Shown one piece after another: positions 26,238 to 34,857 of a stretch of DNA of 64,000 bases. The notes under the pieces were generated by a model, which did no database searches, was not told the origin of the DNA, and was given only the letters and a program-made list of their open reading frames with translations. Source of the stretch: CAVVAL01 sp963742725 (GTDB taxonomy: Bacteria; Actinomycetota; Actinomycetes; Mycobacteriales; Cryptosporangiaceae). Every line of letters starts with the position of its first letter. The stretch's first letter is position 1. Both the position numbers and the translations under genes were made by a program. Where the stretch lies: NCBI GenBank assembly GCA_963742725.1, contig CAVUMX010000001.1, positions 2,542,001 through 2,606,000 of the forward strand, in the 5' to 3' direction.

Positions 26238-28148
26238 GTGAAGCAAGTGAGTATGACGTCGCCCGTTGCCGGCATCACCGTTATCGAGGTGCTCGGTCAC
26301 GGTGGGTTCTCGGTGGTTTATCGAGGTCGGCAGGAGTCGGTGGGGCGCGAGGTCGCGCTCAAGGTCGACAACCGCATGGCCAAGGACGAGCGGGACCGGC
26401 GACGGTTCCTGCGCGAGGCGCATGCCGCCGGCCAGCTGTCCGACCATCCCAACGTGATCAGCGTGTTCGACGCGGGCATCACCGAGGACGGGCGCCCGTA
26501 CCTGGTCATGGAGCTGTGCCCGGGCGGTTCGCTCGCGGACCGGCTGCGCCGGGACGGCCCGCTGCCCGCTGCCGATGTTCGCGAGGTCGGGGTCCGGATC
26601 GCGGACGCGCTGGAGGCCGCGCACCAGGCCGGTGTCCTGCACCGCGACCTGAAGCCGGCGAACATCCTCGTCAACCGGTTCAACTCGCCTGGCCTCGCCG
26701 ACTTCGGCCTCGCCGCCAGCCACGACCCGACCCGGCAGCTCTCGGCGACGCTGGAGGCGCTCACCCCCGCGTACGCGGCGCCCGAGATGTTCCGGATGGA
26801 CCGTCCGACGGTCGCCGTCGACGTCTACGGGCTCGGCGCCACGCTCTACTCGCTGCTGTCCGGCCGGCCGCCGCGCTGGCCCGCCGAGGGCTACCCCAGC
26901 ATCGCGACGATCATCGACCTGCAGAACGAGCCGGTCCCGAACCTGCCCGGTGTGCCCAGCGCGCTGGTCGCCGTCCTGCGGAAGGCTCTGGCGAACGACC
27001 CTGCCGACCGGTACCCGTCGGCCGCGGCGCTCCGGGACGCGCTCAGCGGGGTGGCCCTGGACGCGCCCACCGGCCTGTTCACGGCGATCCCTGCCGACGA
27101 CCCCGCCGCGCCCACCGCGCCGATCAGCAACGGTCAGGCCCCGGCTACTCCGTCGGTGCGCGGGTCCGCGTCCGTCACCGGGTCCTGGGGTGTAGTGCCG
27201 CCCCCCGCGAGCCCGGCGGTGAGTCCCGCCGTCGCCGCGCCCTCGATCCGTGGCTCGGCGTCGATCCCGCCACGCGCGAACCCCCAGGCAGCGCCCCCCA
27301 CGGCCGTCCAGGCGGCGCCGGTAAGCCCCGCGGCGGCGGCTCCGCAGGCAGCACCGACACGGGTCGCTCCGGCCGTGCCGGCCCCGCCCCCCGCGCGCCC
27401 CACGCCGCCCCCACCCCCCGGTGGGAAGAAGCCGCCCAAGAAGCGCAAGCGCAGGTGGCCCCTCGTCCTGACCGCCCTGTTCCTCGCGGGGACCTGCGGA
27501 ATCGGCTCGACCGCCATCGGGCTCGAATGGCTCCGGGACAGGGCGAACCAGACCAACGACTTCACGGACCCGAACGGCGTCGACACCGGCGTGATCGACC
27601 AGCCCGCCGACGACGGTGAGGTTGTCCCGCCCCAGGACCAACCGACGCCGAGCAAGTCCCCGTCGAAGGCCTCGCCCACTCCGCCGCCGTACGAGACCGC
27701 GGACCCGTCGACGATCACATCGATCGGGCTCGGCCCGTTCAAGGTCGACGAGCCGGTCAGGCCGCTGCTGAACGCCGGCGTGGCCGCGCGCCCGGGTGGC
27801 GGCGAGGGCCCGTGTGACGCGGACACGCAGCTGGTGTCCACCAGGGACCGGTACGCCGACGTCGTCGCAGGCCAGGACGGCAAGCTCATCTCGCACGTGA
27901 CCATCCGGTCGGAGAACTTCAAGACGCGGAGCGGGCTGAAGGTCGGCACGTCGGAGGACACCGTCCGCGGCCTGGACAACGTGCAGGAAGCCACCGACCC
28001 GGACGCGGAGACGAAGGCGTTCCTCGTCAAGGACGGCGGCAACGGACTGCTGTTCGTGGTGAACGAGGGCGCGGTGACGACGATCGTGGTCGGACGGTGG
28101 TCCAAGGTGACAGCCGCCGCCCAGGTCGTGCCGGGCGCCATCTGCTGA
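26238..28148 (+). CDS. transmembrane Ser/Thr protein kinase (PknB-like), copy 2
   Basis: The 636-residue protein starts at GTG 26238; in-frame GTG 26247 or ATG 26253 are possible. The kinase domain has GHGGFSVVYRG, VALKVD, HRDLKPANILV, DFGLA, AAPE and a SATLEALTPAY activation loop like copy 1. An Ala/Pro-rich linker of about 130 residues precedes a basic patch and a transmembrane helix near 406-428. The 190-residue outer domain is unrelated by eye to that of copy 1. Shared stretches such as RQESVGREVALK show the kinase halves are recent paralogues. Confidence 0.93.
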   Translation: MKQVSMTSPVAGITVIEVLGHGGFSVVYRGRQESVGREVALKVDNRMAKDERDRRRFLREAHAAGQLSDHPNVISVFDAGITEDGRPYLVMELCPGGSLADRLRRDGPLPAADVREVGVRIADALEAAHQAGVLHRDLKPANILVNRFNSPGLADFGLAASHDPTRQLSATLEALTPAYAAPEMFRMDRPTVAVDVYGLGATLYSLLSGRPPRWPAEGYPSIATIIDLQNEPVPNLPGVPSALVAVLRKALANDPADRYPSAAALRDALSGVALDAPTGLFTAIPADDPAAPTAPISNGQAPATPSVRGSASVTGSWGVVPPPASPAVSPAVAAPSIRGSASIPPRANPQAAPPTAVQAAPVSPAAAAPQAAPTRVAPAVPAPPPARPTPPPPPGGKKPPKKRKRRWPLVLTALFLAGTCGIGSTAIGLEWLRDRANQTNDFTDPNGVDTGVIDQPADDGEVVPPQDQPTPSKSPSKASPTPPPYETADPSTITSIGLGPFKVDEPVRPLLNAGVAARPGGGEGPCDADTQLVSTRDRYADVVAGQDGKLISHVTIRSENFKTRSGLKVGTSEDTVRGLDNVQEATDPDAETKAFLVKDGGNGLLFVVNEGAVTTIVVGRWSKVTAAAQVVPGAIC

Positions 28149-28185
28149 GGCCCACGTTGTCGTACCGCCGACGTACGCTGGCGCG

Positions 28186-28932
28186 GTGACCCTCGACACC
28201 CCGGTGGCTCCCGCCGAGACACCGCTTGCCCTGACACGCCGTGCCCGCCGCATGCACCGCGCGCTCACCGAGACCCATCCGGACGCGCACTGCGAGCTGG
28301 ACTTCACCACCCCGCTGGAGCTGCTGGTCGCGACGATCCTGTCCGCCCAGACGACGGACGTGCGGGTCAACGAGGTGACGCCGGCGCTGTTCGCGAAGTA
28401 CCGCACGGCGGCTGACTACGCGTCCGCCGACCGCGCCGAGCTGGAGGAGATGCTGCGTCCCACCGGCTTCTTCCGGAACAAGACGGCGAGCGTGATGGGC
28501 CTCGGCCAGGCGCTGGTCGAGCGGCACGGCGGCGAGGTGCCGAAGAAGCTGTCGCAGCTGGTCGAGCTGCCGGGCGTGGGCCGCAAGACGGCGAACGTGG
28601 TGCTCGGCAACGCGTTCGGCGTCCCGGGGATCACGGTGGACACGCACTTCGGCCGGCTCGTCCGCCGGTTCGGGTGGACGGCCGAGGAAGATCCGGTGAA
28701 GGTCGAGCACGTGATCGGTGCGCTGATCCCGCGCAAGGACTGGACGATGCTGTCCCACCGGGTGATCTTCCACGGCCGGCGGGTGTGCCACGCCCGCAAG
28801 CCAGCCTGTGGCGCGTGCACGCTCAGCAAGTGGTGCCCGGCGTATGGTCAGGGCCCGACCGACCGCGCCGAGGCCGCGAAGCTGCTCAAGGGCCCGCGGG
28901 TGGACGAGCTGGCGGCGCTGGTCGGGGCGTGA
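28186..28932 (+). CDS. nth: endonuclease III (DNA glycosylase/AP lyase)
   Basis: The 248-residue protein starts at GTG. The helix-hairpin-helix LPGVGRKTANVVLG carries the catalytic Lys and is followed by the catalytic Asp in TVDTHFGRL. The [4Fe-4S] loop is CHARKPACGACTLSKWC (C-x6-C-x2-C-x5-C). It removes oxidised pyrimidines in base excision repair. Its stop overlaps the next Nudix gene (GTGA). The thioredoxin-like gene that I recall between nth and this Nudix gene in M. tuberculosis is absent. Confidence 0.95.
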   Translation: MTLDTPVAPAETPLALTRRARRMHRALTETHPDAHCELDFTTPLELLVATILSAQTTDVRVNEVTPALFAKYRTAADYASADRAELEEMLRPTGFFRNKTASVMGLGQALVERHGGEVPKKLSQLVELPGVGRKTANVVLGNAFGVPGITVDTHFGRLVRRFGWTAEEDPVKVEHVIGALIPRKDWTMLSHRVIFHGRRVCHARKPACGACTLSKWCPAYGQGPTDRAEAAKLLKGPRVDELAALVGA

Positions 28933-29597
28933 CTCTCACCGGGGAACCACCGAAGTTGCCGGACTGGTGGCATCCGCTCGCGACCAGCTCGGCGAAGGTC
29001 ACGTCCGACCAGATCTCGCGGTTCAGCCCGCCACGTGAGGGCGGCCGCGAGTCGGCGGTCCTGATGCTGCTCGGTGAAGGCCTGGACGGCGCCACCGGAC
29101 CGGACGTCCTCCTGCTCGAACGGGCGCACACCCTGCGCAACCACGCGGGGCAGCCGGCGTTCCCCGGCGGTGCGGCCGACCCCGGCGACGGCGGTCCGGT
29201 GGGGACGGCGTTGCGGGAGGCGAAGGAGGAGGTCGGGCTCGATCCGGCGACGGTCGAGGTCGTGTCGGTGTTGCCGGCGCTGTGGCTGCCGCCGTCGAAC
29301 TTCGTGGTCACGCCGGTGCTCGCCTGGTGGCGCGAGCCGCATCCCGTCGCCGCCGGCCATCCGGACGAGGTGGCGCGGGTCGCCAGGGTGCCGATCGCCG
29401 AACTCGCCGACCCGGCGAACCGCCTTCGCGTCCGTCATCCGAGCGGGTTCATCGGGCCGGCGTTCTCCGTCCGCTCGATGCTCGTGTGGGGTTTCACCGC
29501 CGGGCTGCTGTCGGCCCTTCTCGACCTCGCCGGCTGGGCCCTCCCGTGGAATCGCGCCCACATCGTGGAGATCCCGGTCAGCCACACGCCGGAGTGA
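28929..29597 (+). CDS. Nudix hydrolase, CoA-pyrophosphatase type
   Basis: The 222-residue protein starts at GTG 28929 inside the nth stop. The Nudix box is complete: GGAADPGDGG(x4)ALREAKEEVGL, preceded by LRNHAGQPAFPGG, which corresponds to the UPF0035 element that marks CoA-diphosphatases. A C-terminal hydrophobic stretch (MLVWGFTAGLLSALLDLAGW) is typical. It is the counterpart of Rv3672c by position. Confidence 0.88.
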   Translation: MTLTGEPPKLPDWWHPLATSSAKVTSDQISRFSPPREGGRESAVLMLLGEGLDGATGPDVLLLERAHTLRNHAGQPAFPGGAADPGDGGPVGTALREAKEEVGLDPATVEVVSVLPALWLPPSNFVVTPVLAWWREPHPVAAGHPDEVARVARVPIAELADPANRLRVRHPSGFIGPAFSVRSMLVWGFTAGLLSALLDLAGWALPWNRAHIVEIPVSHTPE

Positions 29598-29708
29598 TCG
29601 GGGTTCGACCGGCGCTCGTACGATGGCGTGTGTACTTTTCAACCCCAGTGGACATGATGGGCTCTGCCCGGATCCCGCGACGTAGTTCCTGAGGACGGGA
29701 GAGCCCCT

Positions 29709-30890
29709 ATGAGCGGCAGCACCCTCGATATCGTGCTGCTCGTCGTAGCGGGCATCTTCGCTGTCAGCGGGTACCGCCAGGGCTTCGTGATCGGCGCGCT
29801 CTCGTTCGCCGGCTTCTTCGGCGGGGCGCTCATCGGCGTCCAGCTGGCGCCGCTGCTGGCCGAGCGGTTCGACACCGACGTCACCCGCCTCGGCGTGGCG
29901 CTGGCCGTCGTGTTCATGGTCGCCGTCCTGGGGCAGACCATCGCGGTGCTCGTCGGCGGCAAGATCCGCGAGCAGCTGCGAACCCAGTCCCTCCGTGCCG
30001 TCGACAGCGTCGGCGGCGCCATCATCTCGGCCGTCGCGATGCTGCTCGTCGCGTGGATGGTCGCCGCGCCGCTGGGCAACGCGCCCGCGCCGTGGCTGGC
30101 ATCGCAGGTGCGCCGTTCGGCGGTCATCGGCGCCGTCGACAACGTCGTGCCGCCGCCCGTGCGGTCGCTGTACCGCTCGTTCGGCGACGTCGTCGGCAAC
30201 GGCGACTTCCCGGACGTCTTCGACCCCCTCACGCCTACCCAGGTCACCGAGGTCCAGGCGCCGAACCCGCAGCTCGCGAAGGCGCCGGCGGTCACCTCGT
30301 CCCGCCGCTCGGTCGTGAAGGTCCTCGGCCTGGCCCCGTCGTGCGACCGCCGCCTCGAAGGCACCGGCTTCTACTTCGCGCCGAACCGGGTGATGACGAA
30401 CGCCCACGTGGTCGCCGGTACCCGGTCCTTGAAAATCGAGTTGAACGGACGTACGGCAGAAGCGCGCGTGGTCGTCTACGACCCGGCGCGTGACCTCGCC
30501 GTCCTCTACGTGCCGAATCTCGACGCCCCGGCGATGAAGTTCCTCCCCGAAGCGCCGAGCGGCACCGACTCGATCGTCGTGGGCTTCCCGCTCGACGGGC
30601 CGTACACGGCGACACCCGCGCGCATCCGCGACTCCCGGATGATCAGCGGCCCGAACATCTACAACAGCGGGACGGTCCGGCGCGAGGTGTACACGCTGCG
30701 GTCCAAGGTGCTCAGCGGCAACTCGGGCGGACCGCTCGTCGCGACCAACGGCGCCGTCTACGGCGTGGTGTTCGCGGCCGCAGTCGACGACCCGCAGACC
30801 GGGTTCGCGCTCACCGCCGCCGAAGCCGCGCCCGTGGCGAACAAGGGGCGCACCGCCACCCAGAAGGTCAGCACCCAGACCTGCGACTAG
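29709..30890 (+). CDS. marP: MarP-type membrane serine protease (CvpA + trypsin domain)
   Basis: The 393-residue protein starts at ATG behind GGGAG. Four N-terminal transmembrane helices form a CvpA/colicin-V-like domain (residues about 1-130). The periplasmic chymotrypsin-like domain has His in NAHVVAGT, Asp in DPARDLAVLYV and Ser in LSGNSGGPLV, plus two Cys (one near the domain start, one at the C-terminus) that can form the regulatory disulfide known in M. tuberculosis MarP. That enzyme protects against acid and oxidative stress by activating a peptidoglycan hydrolase. The 111 bases upstream hold no clear motif. Confidence 0.94.
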   Translation: MSGSTLDIVLLVVAGIFAVSGYRQGFVIGALSFAGFFGGALIGVQLAPLLAERFDTDVTRLGVALAVVFMVAVLGQTIAVLVGGKIREQLRTQSLRAVDSVGGAIISAVAMLLVAWMVAAPLGNAPAPWLASQVRRSAVIGAVDNVVPPPVRSLYRSFGDVVGNGDFPDVFDPLTPTQVTEVQAPNPQLAKAPAVTSSRRSVVKVLGLAPSCDRRLEGTGFYFAPNRVMTNAHVVAGTRSLKIELNGRTAEARVVVYDPARDLAVLYVPNLDAPAMKFLPEAPSGTDSIVVGFPLDGPYTATPARIRDSRMISGPNIYNSGTVRREVYTLRSKVLSGNSGGPLVATNGAVYGVVFAAAVDDPQTGFALTAAEAAPVANKGRTATQKVSTQTCD

Positions 30891-30913
30891 CCCCTACCCG
30901 CCGCTTCCCGCCA

Positions 30914-30980
30914 CCCGCCACCCGCCGCCGGGACGAACCGGACTGCTGCCCGCCACCCGCCGCCGGGACGAACCGGACTG
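30914..30980. repeat. 32-base direct repeat, two copies, period 35
   Basis: Identical 32-base copies at 30914-30945 and 30949-30980 each contain CCGCCGGGACGAACCGGACT. They lie 23 bases after the marP stop, in the 159-base gap before the convergent mycosin gene. A single copy can fold through CCGG/CCGG, so this may be a doubled weak terminator. Confidence 0.85.
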
Positions 30981-31049
30981 TTCGGGAAGGCGTGCTGTAA
31001 CCGGGCGCGGGATTGCACGATATCCCCGACAGTTGGGCGGCGCGGGCGA

Positions 31050-32879
31050 CTAGGGCTGGGGCGGCGGGCGCCGGCGCCACACCGGCGGCCACGGGCCCAG
31101 CCGGCGCGGCGCCTCGGCCTGCCCTGGCTCGCCGCCCGGCGCCTGAGATGGCGGTCCGGTAGCAGGCGGCGGTGCCGGGGCGGGCGGTGCCGGGGCGGGC
31201 CGCGTCGGGCTGGGTGGGACCGGCGGCTGCGGTGCGTGGGCAGCCTGCGGTGCGTGCGGCGGCGGCGCGGGTGCGTGTGGTGCGGGCCCAGGCGCGGCTG
31301 GTGCTGGCCCGGGTGGCGACAGGCTGGGCGGCGGCCCGGGTGGAGCCAGGGTGCGCGGCGGTGCCGGGACGTGCGGCCCGCCAGCGGGCGTCCCGGGTGC
31401 CACGGCGCCCGGTGGGACGGTGCCAGGCAGCACGGCGCCCGGTGGGACGGCGCCCAGGTGGGACGGCGCCCAGGTGGGACGGCGCCAGGTGGGACGGCGC
31501 CAGGTGGGACGGCGCCAGGTGGGACGGTGCCAGGTGGGACGGCGCCAGGTGGGACGGCGCCCAGTGGGACGGCGCCCAGGTGGCACGGCGCCGGGTGGCG
31601 CGGGGCTCGGCGGGGCGGGGTCGTGGCCCGGGAACGGGCCTGGTGGCAGGTAGGCCGGTGGCGGGGAGCCTGCCGCTCGCTGGCCGCGCCGGATCGAGAT
31701 CAGCAGGACGATCGCGACCCCCGTCACGGCGATCATGATCAGCCCCACGCACCCCAGCGCGAGCAGGGCGAACACGGACCGGGGAAGGATCGGCTCGTCC
31801 CGGTCGGCGGGGTCGGCCTGGGGCTGTTCGACCCCGGTCGGCGCACCTGGCGACGTGGTCGGATCGGCCTGCCCGCCCGTCGCCGGTGGGGCGCTGGGCA
31901 GGAGCGGGTTGGCGGATACCGGGGGCAGCTTCGCCGTCAGGGCGCCGGACGGGTTGACGATGCCGAAGCCGAACTGCCCGTCCCGCCCCTTGGGACCGAA
32001 GTCCCAGGCGGTCCGGATGAGGCGGTTGACGACGTCGGCCGAGCTCATGGTCGGGTACTTGGCCCGGATGAGTGCCGCCGTCGCGGACACCAGCGGGGCG
32101 GCGAAGCTGGTGCCCTGCACGGCCCAGTAGTCGCCACCCGGGTTCGCGCCGGTCATGTCGGCGGCGGGGGCGGCGAGGACGGTCGCGGGGCCTTGGAGGG
32201 ACCCGGACCAGAACCCGCCCGTCCGGGTGACGCCGGAGACGGCGATCACGCCGGGTTCGCGCGCCGGGTGCCAGACGGTGGTGCCGCGGTTGTTCGACAG
32301 GTTGCCGTCGCAGGCGACGACGACGACGTCGTGGTCGAACGCGTACTGGAGCGCGTCGCTCAGGACGGGCGCCACGTCCGCGCTGCCGAGCGAGAGGTTG
32401 ACGACGCGCGCGCCACGGTCGACGGCCCAGCGGAGCGCACGGGCGACGACGTCCGCTGAGTCGTACTTGTTCTGCGGATCGAGCACCCGCACGGGCAGGA
32501 TCTTCGCGCGGTAGGCGAGGCCGATGACGCCGTCGCTGTCGCCCCGGCCGGCGATGAGGCTGGCAACCGTGGTGCCGTGGCCGACGACGTCCTTGCGGCC
32601 GTCGGTGGTCTTGTCGACGAAGTCAGCGCCGGGCAGGACCTGCCCTCGCAGATCGGGGTGGTTGGCGTCGACGCCGGAGTCGAGCACGGCGACGGTCACG
32701 CCGAGGCCGGTGGATTGGCGCCACGCGTCCTGGGCGCGCAGGAACCCGAGGTGCCACTGCTTGCCCCGGATCGCGTCGGCGTGGGCAGGGGCTCCGACCA
32801 GCGCCGACACGGCGACGATCAGGACGGTGAGTAAGACGCTGGCAGCCCTCCGCGTCGATCGCGGTGCTGTCAGCGGCAT
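31050..32879 (-). CDS. mycosin-like S8 serine protease with long repetitive C-terminal tail
   Basis: The 609-residue protein has ATG behind GGAGAG. It has a signal peptide (about 1-35), then a subtilase domain with the triad Asp67 (VAVLDSGVD), His101 (VVGHGTT) and Ser258 (GTSFAAP), and a transmembrane helix around 366-391, as in type VII secretion mycosins (MycP). Mycosins normally stop soon after this helix; here some 210 proline-rich residues follow on the cytoplasmic side, including PPGAV, RRPTW and APSHL blocks from a DNA repeat read in different frames. No EccB-E genes are in the window. It is divergent from WXG100-like genes. Confidence 0.9.
   Translation of the reverse strand: MPLTAPRSTRRAASVLLTVLIVAVSALVGAPAHADAIRGKQWHLGFLRAQDAWRQSTGLGVTVAVLDSGVDANHPDLRGQVLPGADFVDKTTDGRKDVVGHGTTVASLIAGRGDSDGVIGLAYRAKILPVRVLDPQNKYDSADVVARALRWAVDRGARVVNLSLGSADVAPVLSDALQYAFDHDVVVVACDGNLSNNRGTTVWHPAREPGVIAVSGVTRTGGFWSGSLQGPATVLAAPAADMTGANPGGDYWAVQGTSFAAPLVSATAALIRAKYPTMSSADVVNRLIRTAWDFGPKGRDGQFGFGIVNPSGALTAKLPPVSANPLLPSAPPATGGQADPTTSPGAPTGVEQPQADPADRDEPILPRSVFALLALGCVGLIMIAVTGVAIVLLISIRRGQRAAGSPPPAYLPPGPFPGHDPAPPSPAPPGAVPPGRRPTGRRPTWRRPTWHRPTWRRPTWRRPTWRRPTWAPSHLGAVPPGAVLPGTVPPGAVAPGTPAGGPHVPAPPRTLAPPGPPPSLSPPGPAPAAPGPAPHAPAPPPHAPQAAHAPQPPVPPSPTRPAPAPPAPAPPPATGPPSQAPGGEPGQAEAPRRLGPWPPVWRRRPPPQP
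31440..31610. repeat. 15/16-base tandem repeat in mycosin tail
   Basis: About ten head-to-tail copies of a unit with core GGTGGGACGGCGCCA are present; some copies carry one extra C and are 16 bases long. The extra bases move the mycosin reading frame between PPGAV-, RRPTW- and APSHL-type codings without creating a stop. Confidence 0.88.
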
Positions 32880-33092
32880 GGTCTCTCCACTCTCCCGGTT
32901 TCACGCCATTCTTGCTCAGATGCTCCACGGTCCTCGCATTGACATAACGGTCGGTGGTGCCCGGGCGGTACGGGTGTGTGGCGGACACCGCGAACCAGTG
33001 GAGCTGGCATCGGCGGCGCGGTACGTTTGCGGTGGCGGCGGAGCGGGGTTCCCGCCGGTCGTTCCGCGGGTGCGGAGAGCTGAGGTGTCGGG

Positions 33093-33323
33093 ATGGGCGC
33101 TGATGTTCCCAGCAGGGCCGATGTGGCCGGTCGCGTCGCGGAGGCTGATGCCGCGATCCAACGCCAACTCACGGACCTGATGGACCGGATCGTGCGGCTC
33201 AGCGCGTGCAGCGCCGAGACGACGGCGTCGTTCCATGTGCTCCGCAGCCGATGGCAGGACGACGCGGGCAGGTTTCACGCGGCGATGGCGGACATCGGCG
33301 CGGCCGTGGGCGGTGCCCGGTGA
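33093..33323 (+). CDS. WXG100-like small helical protein
   Basis: The 76-residue protein is entirely helical in pattern, with SRWQDDAGRFHAAMADI in the centre-right: W-x-D-x-A-x2-F-x2-A-M matches the WXG100 turn and following helix with Asp for Gly. It is shorter than the usual 100 residues. It lies 213 bases from and divergent to the mycosin gene, and couples to the next gene by GTGA. A role as an ESX-type substrate or partner is inferred from motif and neighbour. Confidence 0.65.
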   Translation: MGADVPSRADVAGRVAEADAAIQRQLTDLMDRIVRLSACSAETTASFHVLRSRWQDDAGRFHAAMADIGAAVGGAR

Positions 33324-33604
33324 GCCGCCCGGTGGTGTCGTTCGGGACCATCGCGGCCGCTGAGGCGGACATCGAGCGGGTCGCGACGGAGATCCGGCGC
33401 GCGGTCGCCGAGATCGACCGGGACATCGTCCCGTTGATGTCCGGCCTGAACCACGACGAGATCGAACGGCTCCAGGCGGCGCGCGGGCGCCGGGACGCCG
33501 CGGCGGCGGACCTCTGCACCGTCCTCGCCAAGCTCGGGACCGCCCTGGCGGCGGCGCGGGACGCCGGGCTCCCGCAGGCGTACGCGCGTCCGGGCTGGAG
33601 CTGA
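33320..33604 (+). CDS. small helical protein, possible WXG100 partner
   Basis: The 94-residue protein starts at GTG inside the previous stop. It consists of two amphipathic helices (AAEADIERVATEIRRAVAEI and LQAARGRRDAAAADLCTVLA) joined by a turn LMSGLNHDE, the helical-hairpin layout of ESX substrates, but without the W-x-G. Because it is coupled to a WXG100-like gene, it may be its heterodimer partner. No family name can be given with confidence. Confidence 0.6.
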   Translation: MSRPVVSFGTIAAAEADIERVATEIRRAVAEIDRDIVPLMSGLNHDEIERLQAARGRRDAAAADLCTVLAKLGTALAAARDAGLPQAYARPGWS

Positions 33605-34032
33605 TGTCCCGGCGACCGCTCCGGGCCCGCGACGCGTTGGGCCGTCCGGTACCGCTGGACGATCCCCGCGCCGTCGAGCCTGTGAACGAGGATCCGCAGC
33701 CGCCCGGTCCGACGCTGGCCGAGGCGCAGAGCCTGCTGGACGCCGGCCGGGCCTTCTCCGCGCACGAGATCCTGGAGGCGCGGTGGAAGTCGTGCCCGCC
33801 GGCCGAGCGCGACCTGTGGCAAGGGCTGGCGCAGCTGTGCGTCGGGATCACCCACGCCCAGCGGGGCAACCAGGTCGGGGCGGAGCGGTTGCTGCGCCGG
33901 GGCGCCGGCCGGCTCATGCGCTACGTCGGCCCGTCCTACGGACTGGACACGCTCCACCTCGCGCACTGGGCCGAAAGCGCCGCCGTCGGCGAGGCTGAAC
34001 TGCGACTTCACCTCGACCGTACCGCCGGGTAG
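33604..34032 (+). CDS. DUF309 domain protein
   Basis: The 142-residue protein has an ATG sharing a base with the previous stop. It has the DUF309 signature: LLDAGRAFSAHEILEARWK, then LWQGLAQLCVGITHAQRGN and GAERLLRRGAGRL, a small helical fold with conserved His-Glu and Trp. Function unknown. The end of the operon with the WXG100-like genes may be chance clustering, since DUF309 genes occur elsewhere without them. Confidence 0.85.
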   Translation: MSRRPLRARDALGRPVPLDDPRAVEPVNEDPQPPGPTLAEAQSLLDAGRAFSAHEILEARWKSCPPAERDLWQGLAQLCVGITHAQRGNQVGAERLLRRGAGRLMRYVGPSYGLDTLHLAHWAESAAVGEAELRLHLDRTAG

Positions 34033-34119
34033 CGGGGGCGGCTCCACACGCCCGAAGCGGGCGCGATATACCCAACGGTCTCAAGTGTCGTGAGTGGACC
34101 CCCGGGAGGGGGAGAGCAC

Positions 34120-34857
34120 ATGCCCGTGTATCCGTTCCGTCCTCGTCTGCGTGCCCGTCGTGCGGTCCCGGTGGGCGGCCGCGATCCGGACGGGGCACAC
34201 TGGGACGGTCCGCGGAGAGTCGTCCTGGAAGAACGTCTCGGAGTCGTCATGCCACTGCCGCGCCGGGCCGAGCCCGCACCGGCACCCGCTGTCCCTGCGC
34301 CCACGGTCCAGGAAGCCGGTGAGCTGATCGTGCTGTGCGACGACGCCGGGCAGCCGATCGGGACGGCCCCCAAGCTGGCCAGCCACCACCGCGACACGCC
34401 CCTGCACCTGGCGTTCTCGTCGTACGTGTTCGGCCCGGACGGCCGGTTCCTGCTGACGCGGCGCGCGCTCGGCAAGAAGACGTGGCCGGGGATCTGGACC
34501 AACAGCTGCTGCGGGCACCCCGGGCCGGGCGAGCCGGTCGAGGACGCGGTCCGGCGCAGGCTCGCCGACGAGCTGGGCCTGGCGCCCGTCGAGCTGGTGC
34601 CGCTGCTGCCGGACTTCCGGTACTGGGCCGAGCTGGACGGCGTGGTCGAGAACGAGATCTGCCCGGTGTTCGGGGTCCGGGTCGAGACGGACCCCGTGCC
34701 GAACCGCGACGAGGTGGAGGAGTTCCGCTGGGTCGACTGGTCGGCGGTCGTGGCCGGCGAGGTCGGCGTGGAGCTGTCGCCCTGGTGCCGTCTGCAGCTG
34801 GAGCAGCTCACCGGCCACGAGTGGGTCGACTCAGCCGTCCTTGGCGAAGCGCAGTAG
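34120..34857 (+). CDS. idi: isopentenyl-diphosphate delta-isomerase, type I
   Basis: I chose ATG 34120 for its strong GGGAGGGGGAG site. The 245-residue product has about 65 extra Pro/Arg-rich N-terminal residues, so ATG 34249 would give a more standard size. The core shows HHRDTPLHLAFS, TRRALGKKTWPGIWTNSCCGHP with the catalytic Cys, and a Nudix-like AVRRRLADELGL. The enzyme interconverts IPP and DMAPP. It overlaps the convergent epoxide-hydrolase gene by 27 bases. Confidence 0.93.
   Translation: MPVYPFRPRLRARRAVPVGGRDPDGAHWDGPRRVVLEERLGVVMPLPRRAEPAPAPAVPAPTVQEAGELIVLCDDAGQPIGTAPKLASHHRDTPLHLAFSSYVFGPDGRFLLTRRALGKKTWPGIWTNSCCGHPGPGEPVEDAVRRRLADELGLAPVELVPLLPDFRYWAELDGVVENEICPVFGVRVETDPVPNRDEVEEFRWVDWSAVVAGEVGVELSPWCRLQLEQLTGHEWVDSAVLGEAQ

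Noticed and set aside
31440..31610. CRISPR or mobile-element repeat
   Set aside because: Units are contiguous, lie in a coding tail and have no spacers, terminal inverted repeats or transposase.
32937..32960. TTGACA -35 promoter element between mycosin and WXG100-like genes
   Set aside because: TTGACA is present, but no matching -10 hexamer occurs at 16-19 bases, so I do not call a promoter.
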